The notes under the pieces are model-generated. The model searched no databases and was not told the origin of the DNA. It was given only the letters and a program-made list of their open reading frames with translations. DNA of 64,000 nt from Duganella fentianensis (GTDB taxonomy: Bacteria; Pseudomonadota; Gammaproteobacteria; Burkholderiales; Burkholderiaceae_D), in the NCBI RefSeq assembly GCF_009857835.1, contig NZ_WWCL01000001.1, forward strand, positions 1,488,001-1,552,000. Direction: 5' to 3'. The position numbers were made by a program, and so were the translations under genes. Positions 35,882 to 44,345 of the stretch are shown piece by piece. Positions within the stretch are counted from its first letter, which is position 1; each line of letters opens with the position of its first letter.

Positions 35882-37371
35882 GCCGCGCGGCGATTAATTG
35901 ACTCGACCTTGGCCTTGCTTGGGCCGGTGAGTTCAAGTGAGGCATCGCCGACCGGGTCGTTCAGGAACATGTTTCGATCCGACTTCAGGTTGTTGACAAC
36001 GCGCCATGGCAAGGAACGTCCTTGACGCGGGAGAATTTCCTGCCGGCGTGTGACATAACCAGCGTGTATCGATGAAAGAACTGATTCTTCCAGTTTCTGC
36101 CCGACCGGTGCGCGCGGGATGACGACATCTTTGCCCAAGTTCTCCATGTGCTCCCAAAGTCGGCACAGATAATTGGCCGACATTTCGATCTTCACTGTCC
36201 AGGGTGCGTTGGTATAGCCGAACAAGTAAGCAAAGTTGGGAACGTTCTCCAGAAGTACGCCTTTATAGGTCAGCAGCTTTCCGGGCTCGACTTTGGTTCC
36301 ATCCACGGACACGTTCATGCCGCCCAATGATTGCAGTACCAGGCCGGTTGCTGTGATGATAATGTCGGCTTCCAGCAGCTTCCCAGACTCCAGCAGAATG
36401 CCTTTTTCAGTGAATGTCTTGATTTTGTCGGTTACAACAGATGCCTTGCCCTCTCGTAAAACCCGGAACAGATCGCCATCAGGTACCGCGCACAGGCGCT
36501 CGTCCCATGGATTGTATTTCGGGGTGAAATGACGCATGTCGACGTCCTTGCCGACCTGTTTCTCGACGTGATTGAGCAACCATGAGCGTACCTTTACTGG
36601 CCAGCGACGAGCGGCCTTAAAGATCAGTTGCTGCAGACGTAAATTGCGCCAGCGCGCCATGCTATACACCCAGCTCAACGGGAGTATGCGACTGAGCACG
36701 GCAGCGGCTATATCGTAGCCAGGCACCGACATGACATAGCTTGGCGAGCGCTGGAGCATGGTGATGTGCTGGGCTGTTTCGGCCATAGCCGGTATCAGCG
36801 TTACGGCTGTCGCACCACTACCGATCACGACAATGCGCTTGTTCCGATAGTCGAGATTTTCCGGCCAATGTTGCGGGTGTATGCGCAGGCCGGCGAAGTT
36901 CTCTTCGCCAGGGAATGTTGGTAGATATCCCTGATCGTGATTATAGTAACCCGTGCAGGAGACCAACTGTTTGCAGGTAAAGCTGAGTTTTTCACCGCTC
37001 GCTACGTCGTGTGCGCTGATGGTCCAGCATCGATGTTCGGACGACCAGTTGGCTCCCTCGATCATGGTGCCAAAGCGGATCAGACGATCGACCCCGTGTT
37101 CGCGTGCAGCATCTTCAATGTACTGGCGGATGGCGGGGCCGTCAGCCAGCGTCTTGTGCTGATTCCACGGCCTGAATGAGTAGCCGTAAGTGACCATGTC
37201 CGAATCCGAGCGGATCCCTGGATAGCGGAACAGATCCCAAGTACCGCCAATGGCCTGACGCCGTTCTAAGATGGCTACACGCCGGCCGGGGCTTTCACGC
37301 TTCATGTGGCACGCCATGCCGATGCCAGACAGGCCGGCGCCAATAATCAGTACGTCAAAGTGCGATTTCAT
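35878..37371 (-). CDS. Flavin-containing Baeyer-Villiger monooxygenase, EthA-like
   Basis: Class B flavoprotein monooxygenase of 497 residues that inserts oxygen next to a ketone (FAD, NADPH). FAD motif IIGAGLSGIGMACHM (near residue 10), then GGTWDLFRYPGIRSDSDM, the BVMO fingerprint FAGLRIHPQHWP (FxGxxxHxxxWP, near 160) and the NADPH Rossmann motif VVIGSGATAVTLIPAM. I recall close similarity along the whole length to mycobacterial EthA (for example YNPWDERLCAVPDGDLFRVL). Encoded with an alpha/beta hydrolase, divergent from an AraC-type regulator: a common ketone-degradation arrangement. Confidence 0.93.
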   Translation of the reverse strand: MKSHFDVLIIGAGLSGIGMACHMKRESPGRRVAILERRQAIGGTWDLFRYPGIRSDSDMVTYGYSFRPWNQHKTLADGPAIRQYIEDAAREHGVDRLIRFGTMIEGANWSSEHRCWTISAHDVASGEKLSFTCKQLVSCTGYYNHDQGYLPTFPGEENFAGLRIHPQHWPENLDYRNKRIVVIGSGATAVTLIPAMAETAQHITMLQRSPSYVMSVPGYDIAAAVLSRILPLSWVYSMARWRNLRLQQLIFKAARRWPVKVRSWLLNHVEKQVGKDVDMRHFTPKYNPWDERLCAVPDGDLFRVLREGKASVVTDKIKTFTEKGILLESGKLLEADIIITATGLVLQSLGGMNVSVDGTKVEPGKLLTYKGVLLENVPNFAYLFGYTNAPWTVKIEMSANYLCRLWEHMENLGKDVVIPRAPVGQKLEESVLSSIHAGYVTRRQEILPRQGRSLPWRVVNNLKSDRNMFLNDPVGDASLELTGPSKAKVESINRRAA

Positions 37372-37435
37372 TAGAAAGTCTCCCTTATGTGTTTATTAAC
37401 CGTAATGCACTATAGCCAGTTGATTAGTAGGGTGC

Positions 37436-37472
37436 TTGACATAGTGAGACAAATTATTTACATTTTGAGACA
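37436..37472 (+). promoter_or_regulatory. AraC-gene promoter with direct repeats
   Basis: TTGACA (37436-37441), 17-base spacer, TACATT (37459-37464). TGAGACA occurs at 37445-37451 and again at 37466-37472, 21 bases apart, i.e. two helical turns, as expected for AraC-family sites. The predicted transcription start falls at or next to the ATG at 37472, so the mRNA may be leaderless. Confidence 0.6.
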
Positions 37473-38500
37473 TGGAGCCTACTGTTCGCGCGAGAGGGTT
37501 GCTCGGTTATCCTGTGCTGATGCGGGAGCTAGGCTGTGATCCTGAGCCACTGATGCGTCGATATCACATCGACCCGGCCTTACTGGGGCAGGAGGATGCG
37601 TGGGTGTCGCTACGCGCGGCGACGCATTTGATGGAAGCTAGTGCGGAGGCGACGGGTTTGGGGGACTTCGGTTTGCGACTATCGGCGTACCAGAGTATCG
37701 AGGTGCTCGGGCCGCTGGCGATCGTTATACGTAACGCGCCGACCGTGCGGGAAGCACTCAATGATGTGATCCGCTATCTGTTTGTGCAAAGCCCAGGCAT
37801 CATAGTTTCGGTCGATGAACGTAACTCTCCGATAAAGGATACCGTAGCGGTATCTGTTGAGGTTAGAATTCCAGGCCCGACAGTGACGCGCCAGAATAGC
37901 GATCTCTGTCTGGCCGATGCGCACAATTTCTTGCGCCTGTTTGCTGGTGCTAATTATGAGTTGTGTGCTGTGTCGCTTTCGCATCAGCCTATAGTCAGTC
38001 GCGCGGTTTATGAGCGATTCTTCGCCACTCGGTTGCTGGAGGAGCCAACTGGTGCAACGTTGTATATTTCGCGTAAGACCTTTGCTGCTAATCTGGAAGG
38101 TGCGAATGCTTCGTTCCGTCAGGTAGCCGAAGACTATATCTTTCGTACTTTCGGCATTGCAGAGCAGGGAGTTGCCGAACGAGTGCGTAGTGCACTAAGA
38201 AGGACACTCGGCACGACCAGTTGCAACAAGACGAGTATCGCGGCACTACTGGCACTGCATCCGCGCACGCTCCAGCGCCGTCTGGCAGAAGAGGGCGTAT
38301 GCTTTGAGCTGATCAAGGACGAAGTACGCAAGCAGCTGATGCTGCAATACTTATGTGGCACGCGTCTGCCACTTGGTCAAATTGCGCTGATGTTAGGTTT
38401 TCCTGCCCAGTCCGCGCTTTCGCGCGCCTGCCGACTGTGGTTTAACGCGACACCTATGGCGATACGCGCCGGCGAAGCTATTCCTGCCTTAGATGCGTGA
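37472..38500 (+). CDS. AraC-family regulator
   Basis: 342 residues. The N-terminal half (residues 10-200) is the Arabinose_bd-type ligand domain seen in regulators such as OruR/ArgR-like activators (LLGYPVLMRELGCDPEPLMR at the start). The C-terminal AraC DNA-binding domain has ALLALHPRTLQRRLAEEGVC (first helix-turn-helix) and LPLGQIALMLGFPAQSALSR (second). Divergent from the monooxygenase/hydrolase operon with 100 bases between them; probably its activator. Confidence 0.9.
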   Translation: MEPTVRARGLLGYPVLMRELGCDPEPLMRRYHIDPALLGQEDAWVSLRAATHLMEASAEATGLGDFGLRLSAYQSIEVLGPLAIVIRNAPTVREALNDVIRYLFVQSPGIIVSVDERNSPIKDTVAVSVEVRIPGPTVTRQNSDLCLADAHNFLRLFAGANYELCAVSLSHQPIVSRAVYERFFATRLLEEPTGATLYISRKTFAANLEGANASFRQVAEDYIFRTFGIAEQGVAERVRSALRRTLGTTSCNKTSIAALLALHPRTLQRRLAEEGVCFELIKDEVRKQLMLQYLCGTRLPLGQIALMLGFPAQSALSRACRLWFNATPMAIRAGEAIPALDA

Positions 38501-38660
38501 TTAGGTGCGCACTCCCTTTAACGGATTTGCTGGGAATACCTGAAACGGACTTGCTTCCCGGTACCTTAAGTATTTTCACTGCTGTCACTACTGTCACTAC
38601 CTGATCTTATTACTCACCATAGCGTCACGTGAGAGACAGTAGTCTATTCCGGCAGGCGGC

Positions 38661-39074
38661 TTAAGCAACGTTGGCAGTTATCGGAAAATATTTTTCGTCG
38701 AGCTTGGTTACTGCAGGAACGTAGTCCTCCCAAGCGGAAATAGCATCTATTAGCATTCGCTTTAGGATTTCTAGTTCGGGAGTGTCGCGCACTTTGCTTC
38801 CAAAGAATCCGCGAACTCGACTAGTAAGATGAACTCGAAACTCGCCCTTGTCAGGATCATCGCAAAAGATGTCCACCGCAAGTTTGACGTCAGCGTACTT
38901 AAACCCAATATGCCATCCCCAGTCTTCCTCAATCGGGTCTAGTTCCCCATAACGTGGGGTAAGTGCAGGGAGCAAGGCCTCAGCGATCAAATCACCACCT
39001 ACACAGCAGTTATTGCAATAGCTTTCGCGCTCAACCTGCGCTATAGATTTCACAAAAGAGAGTTCGTAAGGCAT
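38661..39074 (-). CDS. Conserved hypothetical protein
   Basis: 137 residues, not recognised. Acidic, soluble, starting MPYELSFVKSIAQVERESYC with a Cys-rich spot (ESYCNNCCVGGDLI), then EEDWGWHIGFKYADVKLAVD and a C-terminal helical region. No signal peptide or membrane segment. The gene neighbours another small unknown gene on the same strand; the pair sits as a passenger between the AraC gene and the amine oxidase cluster and has AT-richer codon use than its neighbours. Proteins of this kind are often immunity-like, but I cannot support that here. Confidence 0.55.
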   Translation of the reverse strand: MPYELSFVKSIAQVERESYCNNCCVGGDLIAEALLPALTPRYGELDPIEEDWGWHIGFKYADVKLAVDIFCDDPDKGEFRVHLTSRVRGFFGSKVRDTPELEILKRMLIDAISAWEDYVPAVTKLDEKYFPITANVA

Positions 39075-39122
39075 TTGGTCCCAGCGTATACGTTGGTCGA
39101 AAATACAAGCTCAGCCATGCTG

Positions 39123-39368
39123 TTAGTCTGCTAATGGCCGAATCTTGACTTCAAATAGTTGCTTTGCATCGCAATTTCTTGGTGTGGCGTTCTCATGGTA
39201 GAGGTCCGCTAAATACTCACATAGCTCGGATTCCTCAATATCTTTAGGCACGATGAAATCTGCCGGCCTCCGTTTTCCATCTGCCCCAAGGTAGTAGCCT
39301 TGCCAAGCGCCGTATGAGCCTTTCACGGCGATGAGCTTTCCGAAGATATTAAATCTCAATTCTTTCAC
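39123..39368 (-). CDS. Small hypothetical protein
   Basis: 81 residues if started at the GTG at 39368 (VKELRFNIFGKLIAVKGSYG), which has GGGAG 5 bases upstream; the open frame extends to 39443 but the extension looks non-coding. Single-domain, with WQGYYLGADGKRRPADFIVP and an acidic middle. Not recognised. Separated by about 50 bases from the next small gene on the same strand. Confidence 0.55.
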   Translation of the reverse strand: MKELRFNIFGKLIAVKGSYGAWQGYYLGADGKRRPADFIVPKDIEESELCEYLADLYHENATPRNCDAKQLFEVKIRPLAD

Positions 39369-39748
39369 TAGTACTCCCTCATCCCCTGTGTCTCCAACCG
39401 AGGTAGAGCTCGGCCGATGTCCAAAGGATACCATCCTGCACATTTGAAAAATGCGCGAAATCTCACTGCTAGCAGCGCCGAGGCTGTGCGCATCTGAATG
39501 GCGGCGAACTATAGGAGAAAGGGGCAGCCCCTCGTGAGGATGCGGGGCGTTAATTCATGAGAACAGGCGGCGGCAGTCGTGAGATTGCTCAGTACTTGGC
39601 TGCGCGATGTCCTGCGTAGAGCGCAAGTTCCTCTTTTACCTGAGTGCGGATCCGGCTATCACATCTGGAAATTCTCTGCCCGGCTAAATCCATCAATATT
39701 GGCCCGGCAGGCTGGTATTGGCGCTGGTGTCTCATTTTTTACACTTGT
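39369..39748. other. Intergenic region before the amine oxidase cluster
   Basis: About 380 bases without a supported gene. A small GC hairpin (AGGGGCAGCCCCT near 39520) is visible but lacks a T-run. The right end leads into regulon promoter B. Confidence 0.5.
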
Positions 39749-39785
39749 TTGTCTTTTTGACCTAAGTTTGTTACTCTGTCCTACT
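39749..39785 (+). promoter_or_regulatory. Regulon promoter B (before the amine oxidase/cytochrome cluster)
   Basis: TTGTCT (39749-39754), 17-base spacer, TACTCT (39772-39777). Core GACCTAAGTTTGTTACTCTG (39759-39778) followed by TCCTAC; three changes from the common form. Predicted start near 39784, about 60 bases before the ATG at 39848. Confidence 0.68.
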
Positions 39786-39847
39786 TGAGGCAAGGCGCGG
39801 CGCTCTTGTCCTAAATCAGATTGGGAGTGACTTCAGTGGGAGAGACA

Positions 39848-41341
39848 ATGTGCAGTACTGGATTTGACAAAGAAGCGGTAGTGGATAAGCCGGCGCTTTC
39901 GCGGCGAGGATTTCTTGGCATCGCAGCGAGCGTCACGGCAGGTGCCACGGCGACTATTCTGCCTAACATGGCAAATTCCGCTGTCGCAGGTAGCGAACGT
40001 GACGTCCTTGACGTAGCAATCATAGGCGCAGGTCTAGCGGGGCTGACAGCGGCACGCGATCTGCGCCGCGCCGGTTGCGAGTCCTTTGTCATACTCGAGG
40101 CGCGTGATCGTGTCGGCGGGCGCACGTACAACCATGATCTCGGTAACGGTTACTTCTCCGAGGCTGGAGGTCAGTGGATAGGTCCAGGGCAAACGGCGAT
40201 TGCCGATCTGGCTCGTGAGTTAGGGATCGGTACTTTCCTCACCCGTTGGGAGGGGAAGTACTGCATGATGGCCGGCGATATTACTGCGCTGGTTGACTGC
40301 GAAGGATATTTTGAAACCAACCCGGAACTGCGGCGGGAGTTGGAGGAGCTCGCAAAGGGCGTGCCGAGCGCGGCGCCGTGGACGGCGAAGCGTGCGCGCG
40401 AGTTTGATTCGATGTCTTTGGCGGACTGGCTGGCGACGAAAAACCTGAGTCCGGCGGATCAACTGGGCTGGGCAATGGGCGCGCAGCTGACGACGGGGAC
40501 GACGCCAAACAAGTTGTCGCTACTGCACTATCTTGCGCTGATTAATTCCGCCGGATGTAATTACTTACAGCTTGAGGCTATCAAGGGAGGGGCGCAAGAG
40601 AGTCGTATTTCTGGCGGCTCTCAGATTCTCTCCATAAAAATGGCGGAAGCATTGAGCGACAAGATACGCATGAATTCGCCGGTAATGAAGATTGAAAATT
40701 GGCAGAGCGGTCCAGCAACGATATACACCACGCAAGGTATTATCCGTGCCCGCAGCGTCATCGTGGCGCTGTCGCCGTCGCTGTGCCAGCAGATCACTTT
40801 TGATCCGCCACTGCCGGAGAAACGACGTGAGATGCAACGTCGCTGGCCAGCCTATGCCCCCATGCGCAAGACGGCCCACGTCTATAAGAAGGCTTTCTGG
40901 CAGGACAAGGGGCTGAATGGCATGATCGTTCAGCTGAATGGACCGGTGCAGTGGTGCTACGACAACTCGCCAGAGGATGGATCGTTAGGAGTCATTTCCG
41001 CATTTATCAATAACGGTATGCTGCCATCGGATCCGCAAGACGCAAAAACCGAGCTGTGCAAGATTTATGCGCGGGTATTTGGCGAAGAAGCGATGCATCC
41101 ACTGCACTTCTTCGACCAGGACTGGGGTAGGGTAGACCGCTGGTCACTCAGCTGTACTTCGCCGATTCCGCCAGGATTCTTGACGCAATATGGTGATGTC
41201 TTACATCCGTCTATCGGTCGCTTGATCTGGGCCGGTACCGAGACTGCGGAAATCTGGATCACGACCATGGATGGTGCTATCCGTTCCGGTCATAAGGCAG
41301 CACTCCTGGCATTGCAGGCTGGTGCAGGGAGGAAAGCATAA
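39848..41341 (+). CDS. Tat-exported flavin amine oxidase (copy 1)
   Basis: FAD-dependent amine oxidase of 497 residues, exported folded: the twin-arginine signal ALSRRGFLGIAASVTAGATA spans residues 16-36. FAD motif VAIIGAGLAGLTAARDLRRA (near 55), the GG doublet LEARDRVGGRTYNHDLG and the C-terminal flavin motif WAGTETAEIWITTMDGAIRS are intact. The ATG at 39848 has GGGAG 5 bases upstream. The stop TAA shares its A with the ATG of a diheme cytochrome c gene. Family precedent (NicA2 with CycN) shows such periplasmic oxidases can use cytochrome c and not O2 as acceptor; that this applies here is inference. Substrate unknown. Near-duplicate of the 42079 gene. Confidence 0.88.
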   Translation: MCSTGFDKEAVVDKPALSRRGFLGIAASVTAGATATILPNMANSAVAGSERDVLDVAIIGAGLAGLTAARDLRRAGCESFVILEARDRVGGRTYNHDLGNGYFSEAGGQWIGPGQTAIADLARELGIGTFLTRWEGKYCMMAGDITALVDCEGYFETNPELRRELEELAKGVPSAAPWTAKRAREFDSMSLADWLATKNLSPADQLGWAMGAQLTTGTTPNKLSLLHYLALINSAGCNYLQLEAIKGGAQESRISGGSQILSIKMAEALSDKIRMNSPVMKIENWQSGPATIYTTQGIIRARSVIVALSPSLCQQITFDPPLPEKRREMQRRWPAYAPMRKTAHVYKKAFWQDKGLNGMIVQLNGPVQWCYDNSPEDGSLGVISAFINNGMLPSDPQDAKTELCKIYARVFGEEAMHPLHFFDQDWGRVDRWSLSCTSPIPPGFLTQYGDVLHPSIGRLIWAGTETAEIWITTMDGAIRSGHKAALLALQAGAGRKA

Positions 41342-42021
41342 TGGCTAAAGCAAACAATACACCGCGTAGCGGTTTCAGCCGGCTTAAGCTGATTGGGGGG
41401 CTACTTCTATTAGCTGTCACTGTGGCGGGCGCGATTTATGGTCCTCAGCTGGTCGGCCTGATCCGTTTCAGTCATGAGTTTGACAAGATCGCAGAAGAGA
41501 GCACGCGTGTTGGCGGAAAGTGGCCGCGTGCCAGCGATGCCTGTATTGCATGTCACGGCATCAATGGCAATGCGCGCGCACAGTCTTATGCCCGTCTTGC
41601 CGGGCAACCGGAAGCCTATATTGCCAAGCAGCTCAATGCATTCGCTAGCGGTGAGCGCAGCAATCCAGTGATGACCTCGCTTGCCGTAAGTATGTCACCA
41701 CAGGAGATTGCTGGACTGGCAAACCATTTCTCCAAGATGACGCCGCTGCCGAATGACACGCTACACGTTGAGAGTGTGCGTATCGCCCGAGGCGAAGCGT
41801 TGGTGAAAGCCAATAATTGTGCATCCTGTCATGGTGCAAAGTTCGAAGGAAAAGATGTTTATCCTCGCCTGGCCGGTCAGGGGTACGACTATCTGCGCGA
41901 GCAGCTCAAACGTTTCAAGAGTGGCGAGCGACATGAGAGTAGTGGTGCCATGGCAGCCATTGCGGCGGCGCTATCAGCGCAGGACGTGGACGATGTGTCG
42001 CAATTCCTGGCAAGCCGCTAG
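41341..42021 (+). CDS. Membrane-anchored diheme cytochrome c (c4-like, copy 1)
   Basis: 226 residues: an uncleaved-looking N-terminal membrane segment (LKLIGGLLLLAVTVAGAIYG, 15-35), then two class I cytochrome c domains, each with a heme site: ACIACHGINGNAR (near 69) and NCASCHGAKFEGKDVYPRLA (near 163). Two-domain c4-type cytochromes transfer electrons towards terminal oxidases. One-base overlap with the amine oxidase gene implies matched production and a functional pair. Acts at the outer face of the inner membrane. Confidence 0.9.
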   Translation: MAKANNTPRSGFSRLKLIGGLLLLAVTVAGAIYGPQLVGLIRFSHEFDKIAEESTRVGGKWPRASDACIACHGINGNARAQSYARLAGQPEAYIAKQLNAFASGERSNPVMTSLAVSMSPQEIAGLANHFSKMTPLPNDTLHVESVRIARGEALVKANNCASCHGAKFEGKDVYPRLAGQGYDYLREQLKRFKSGERHESSGAMAAIAAALSAQDVDDVSQFLASR

Positions 42022-42078
42022 GACGGTTGCAGCCATGACAGATCGCGCATTTCTAACTCAATTTTTGCTGGAATAAGC

Positions 42079-43572
42079 ATGGACGACAATGTACCGCTAC
42101 AAGCGGATGAAACGCAGGAAGGGCTGACACGTCGCCGTTTCCTGGGTATGGCGGCAACAGCGACGGCTGCCGCGACGGCCTCAGTACTACCGCAGGCGGC
42201 CGCTGCCGCCAGCGCGCAGGGTGCTGGGCGCGATGTGCTCGACGTTGCCATCATCGGCGCCGGACTGGCAGGGCTTACGGCTGCGCGCGATTTGCGACGT
42301 GCAGGATGTGAGTCGTTCGTGGTGCTCGAGGCACGTAACCGGGTCGGTGGCAGGACCCTTAACCACGATCTCGGCAAGGGCTACTTTTCCGAGGCCGGCG
42401 GCCAGTGGATAGGTCCCGGTCAGACGGCGGTGGCGGATCTGGCACGCGAGCTCGGGGTGGGGACATTTCCCACCTATTGGCAAGGGGAAACGACTCTGCT
42501 GGCCAGCAATGCGCGCGCCGGCATTGATACACACGGAGGCTTTGGTACCGATCCGAACATTGCACACGAGTTGGAGAAACTGGCCAGAAGCGTGCCTTCC
42601 GGCGCTCCCTGGAAGTCTCCCCGTGCAGCGGAGTTCGATTCGATGTCGGTGGGTGACTGGCTGGTGAAGAAGAAAATTGCTCCTGACGATCAGATCGGCT
42701 GGTCTACCGGCCTGGCGATCACTGGCGGATCTTCACCTGCCCGCATTTCACTGCTGCACTGGCTATCGATGGTCAATTCAGCCGAGTGCAATTACGACCG
42801 GCTGGAGGCGGTCAAGGGCGGTGCGCAAGAGACCCGGATTTCCGGCGGTTCACAGATACTGTCGATCAAAATGGCGGAGGCTCTGGGCGACAAGGTCCGG
42901 CTGTCGAGTCCGGTATTGCGCATCGAGAACTGGGACAGTGGCCCTGTCATCATACACACGCCTCAGGGCGTGGTACGTGCCCGCAGTGTGATTATGGCGC
43001 TCTCGCCGCCGCTGTGCCAGCAGATCGCATTTGATCCGCCCTTGCCGGAAAAGCGCCGTGAAATGCAGCGACGCTGGCCTGCATTCGCACCGGGCCGCAA
43101 GACTGCACTCGTGTACAAGCGTCCTTTCTGGCGCGACAAGGGACTCAATGGCTGGATCTTCCAGCCCCAGGGGCCTGTGCTATGGGCGTATGACAATTCG
43201 CCGGAGGATCTGTCCTTCGGTGTCATCAACGCCTTTGTTCACATCAGTATGCTGCCCTCTGACCCCAAGCAGGCGGAGGCAGAGCTGTCCAAGGTCTATG
43301 CACAGGCATTTGGGGAGGAAGCACTACACCCGATTGCCTACCACGAGCATGACTGGCGTAAAGCTGACAAGTGGACGCTGACTTGTGTTTCGCCTATGCC
43401 GCCGGGCTTCCTGACCAAGTATGGTGAAGCGCTGCATCCGCCGCTGGGGCGTCTGATCTGGTCGGGCACGGAGACGGCCGATATCTGGGCCGGCTATATG
43501 GATGGTGCGGTTCGTTCGGGGCATCAGGCGGCGCTGCAGGCGCTGCAAGCGGTGGCAGGAGGTAAGTCGTGA
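42079..43572 (+). CDS. Tat-exported flavin amine oxidase (copy 2)
   Basis: 497 residues, the same length as copy 1 and alike over the whole sequence. Tat signal LTRRRFLGMAATATAAATAS (residues 17-36), FAD motif VAIIGAGLAGLTAARDLRRA, GG motif LEARNRVGGRTLNHDLGKGY, shared GGQWIGPGQTA, and C-terminal WSGTETADIWAGYMDGAVRS. The two copies differ mainly in segments likely to line the substrate cavity (for example WEGKYCMMAGD against WQGETTLLASN), so the specificities may differ. The stop overlaps the start of the second cytochrome gene by one base. Confidence 0.88.
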   Translation: MDDNVPLQADETQEGLTRRRFLGMAATATAAATASVLPQAAAAASAQGAGRDVLDVAIIGAGLAGLTAARDLRRAGCESFVVLEARNRVGGRTLNHDLGKGYFSEAGGQWIGPGQTAVADLARELGVGTFPTYWQGETTLLASNARAGIDTHGGFGTDPNIAHELEKLARSVPSGAPWKSPRAAEFDSMSVGDWLVKKKIAPDDQIGWSTGLAITGGSSPARISLLHWLSMVNSAECNYDRLEAVKGGAQETRISGGSQILSIKMAEALGDKVRLSSPVLRIENWDSGPVIIHTPQGVVRARSVIMALSPPLCQQIAFDPPLPEKRREMQRRWPAFAPGRKTALVYKRPFWRDKGLNGWIFQPQGPVLWAYDNSPEDLSFGVINAFVHISMLPSDPKQAEAELSKVYAQAFGEEALHPIAYHEHDWRKADKWTLTCVSPMPPGFLTKYGEALHPPLGRLIWSGTETADIWAGYMDGAVRSGHQAALQALQAVAGGKS

Positions 43573-44252
43573 TGCATCGGAAGAAAACTGCGATACCCGT
43601 CAAGCGTAAGTGGTCATGGCTGGTATATGGGTTGTTCGCTGCGGCCCTCATAGTCGGCGTGATGTACGGTCCCAATCTGTATGCGCTACTACGCATCAGC
43701 AATGAGATCGATACCATCTCGCGCGAGGCTACCCAGGCAGCGGGGCCGTGGCCACGTGCCAGTGATGCCTGCATTTACTGCCACGACGGTATGCAAGGCA
43801 ATGCACGTACCCAGCTTTACCCTCGCTTGGCAGGGCAACCGGCGGCCTATCTGAAGAAGCAGCTGACCGGGTTTGCCAATGGCGAGCGTCACGACCCGAC
43901 CATGACACCATTTGCACTCGGTTTGTCCGAACAGGACATGGACACTATGGTCAGCCGCTTTGCCAAGATGACGCCACGCCCGAATATGACGTTCCATGCC
44001 GATGCGGTAAAGGTGGCGCGCGGCGAGGCGTTGGTCAAGTCAGGAAATTGTGTGGCCTGCCATGGGCAAAAGTTAGAGGGGCGTGACACCTATCCGCGTC
44101 TTGCTGGCCAGAGTTATGACTATCTGGTGGACCAGCTGACCAACTTCAAGAGTGGGGTGCGGCACGATGCCTCGGGCGCTATGCCAGCGATCGCTGCCAA
44201 TCTTTCATCTGGCGACATCGAGGATCTGGGGCACTTCCTGGCCAGCCGCTAG
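43572..44252 (+). CDS. Membrane-anchored diheme cytochrome c (copy 2)
   Basis: 226 residues, built like copy 1: N-terminal anchor WLVYGLFAAALIVGVMYGPN, then heme sites ACIYCHDGMQGNAR and NCVACHGQKLEGRDTYPRLA, with matching C-terminal FLASR. The ATG at 43572 (TGATG overlap) has AGGAGG at 43557-43562; an adjacent in-frame GTG at 43569 is less likely. Presumed electron acceptor of the preceding amine oxidase. Confidence 0.9.
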   Translation: MHRKKTAIPVKRKWSWLVYGLFAAALIVGVMYGPNLYALLRISNEIDTISREATQAAGPWPRASDACIYCHDGMQGNARTQLYPRLAGQPAAYLKKQLTGFANGERHDPTMTPFALGLSEQDMDTMVSRFAKMTPRPNMTFHADAVKVARGEALVKSGNCVACHGQKLEGRDTYPRLAGQSYDYLVDQLTNFKSGVRHDASGAMPAIAANLSSGDIEDLGHFLASR

Positions 44253-44274
44253 GTCTGGCTACGTTGTAAGTCAG

Positions 44275-44308
44275 TCCGCACGTGCATGCTGGCGTGCGGA
44301 TACTTTTT
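44275..44308 (+). terminator. Hairpin terminator after the second cytochrome gene
   Basis: TCCGCACG (44275-44282) and CGTGCGGA (44293-44300) form an 8-bp stem with 10-base loop, followed by TACTTTTT. Likely partial terminator ahead of the membrane protein gene. Confidence 0.7.
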
Positions 44309-44345
44309 GCGCTGCAGTCGCAGCATCATTTCAAGGAATTTAAGC

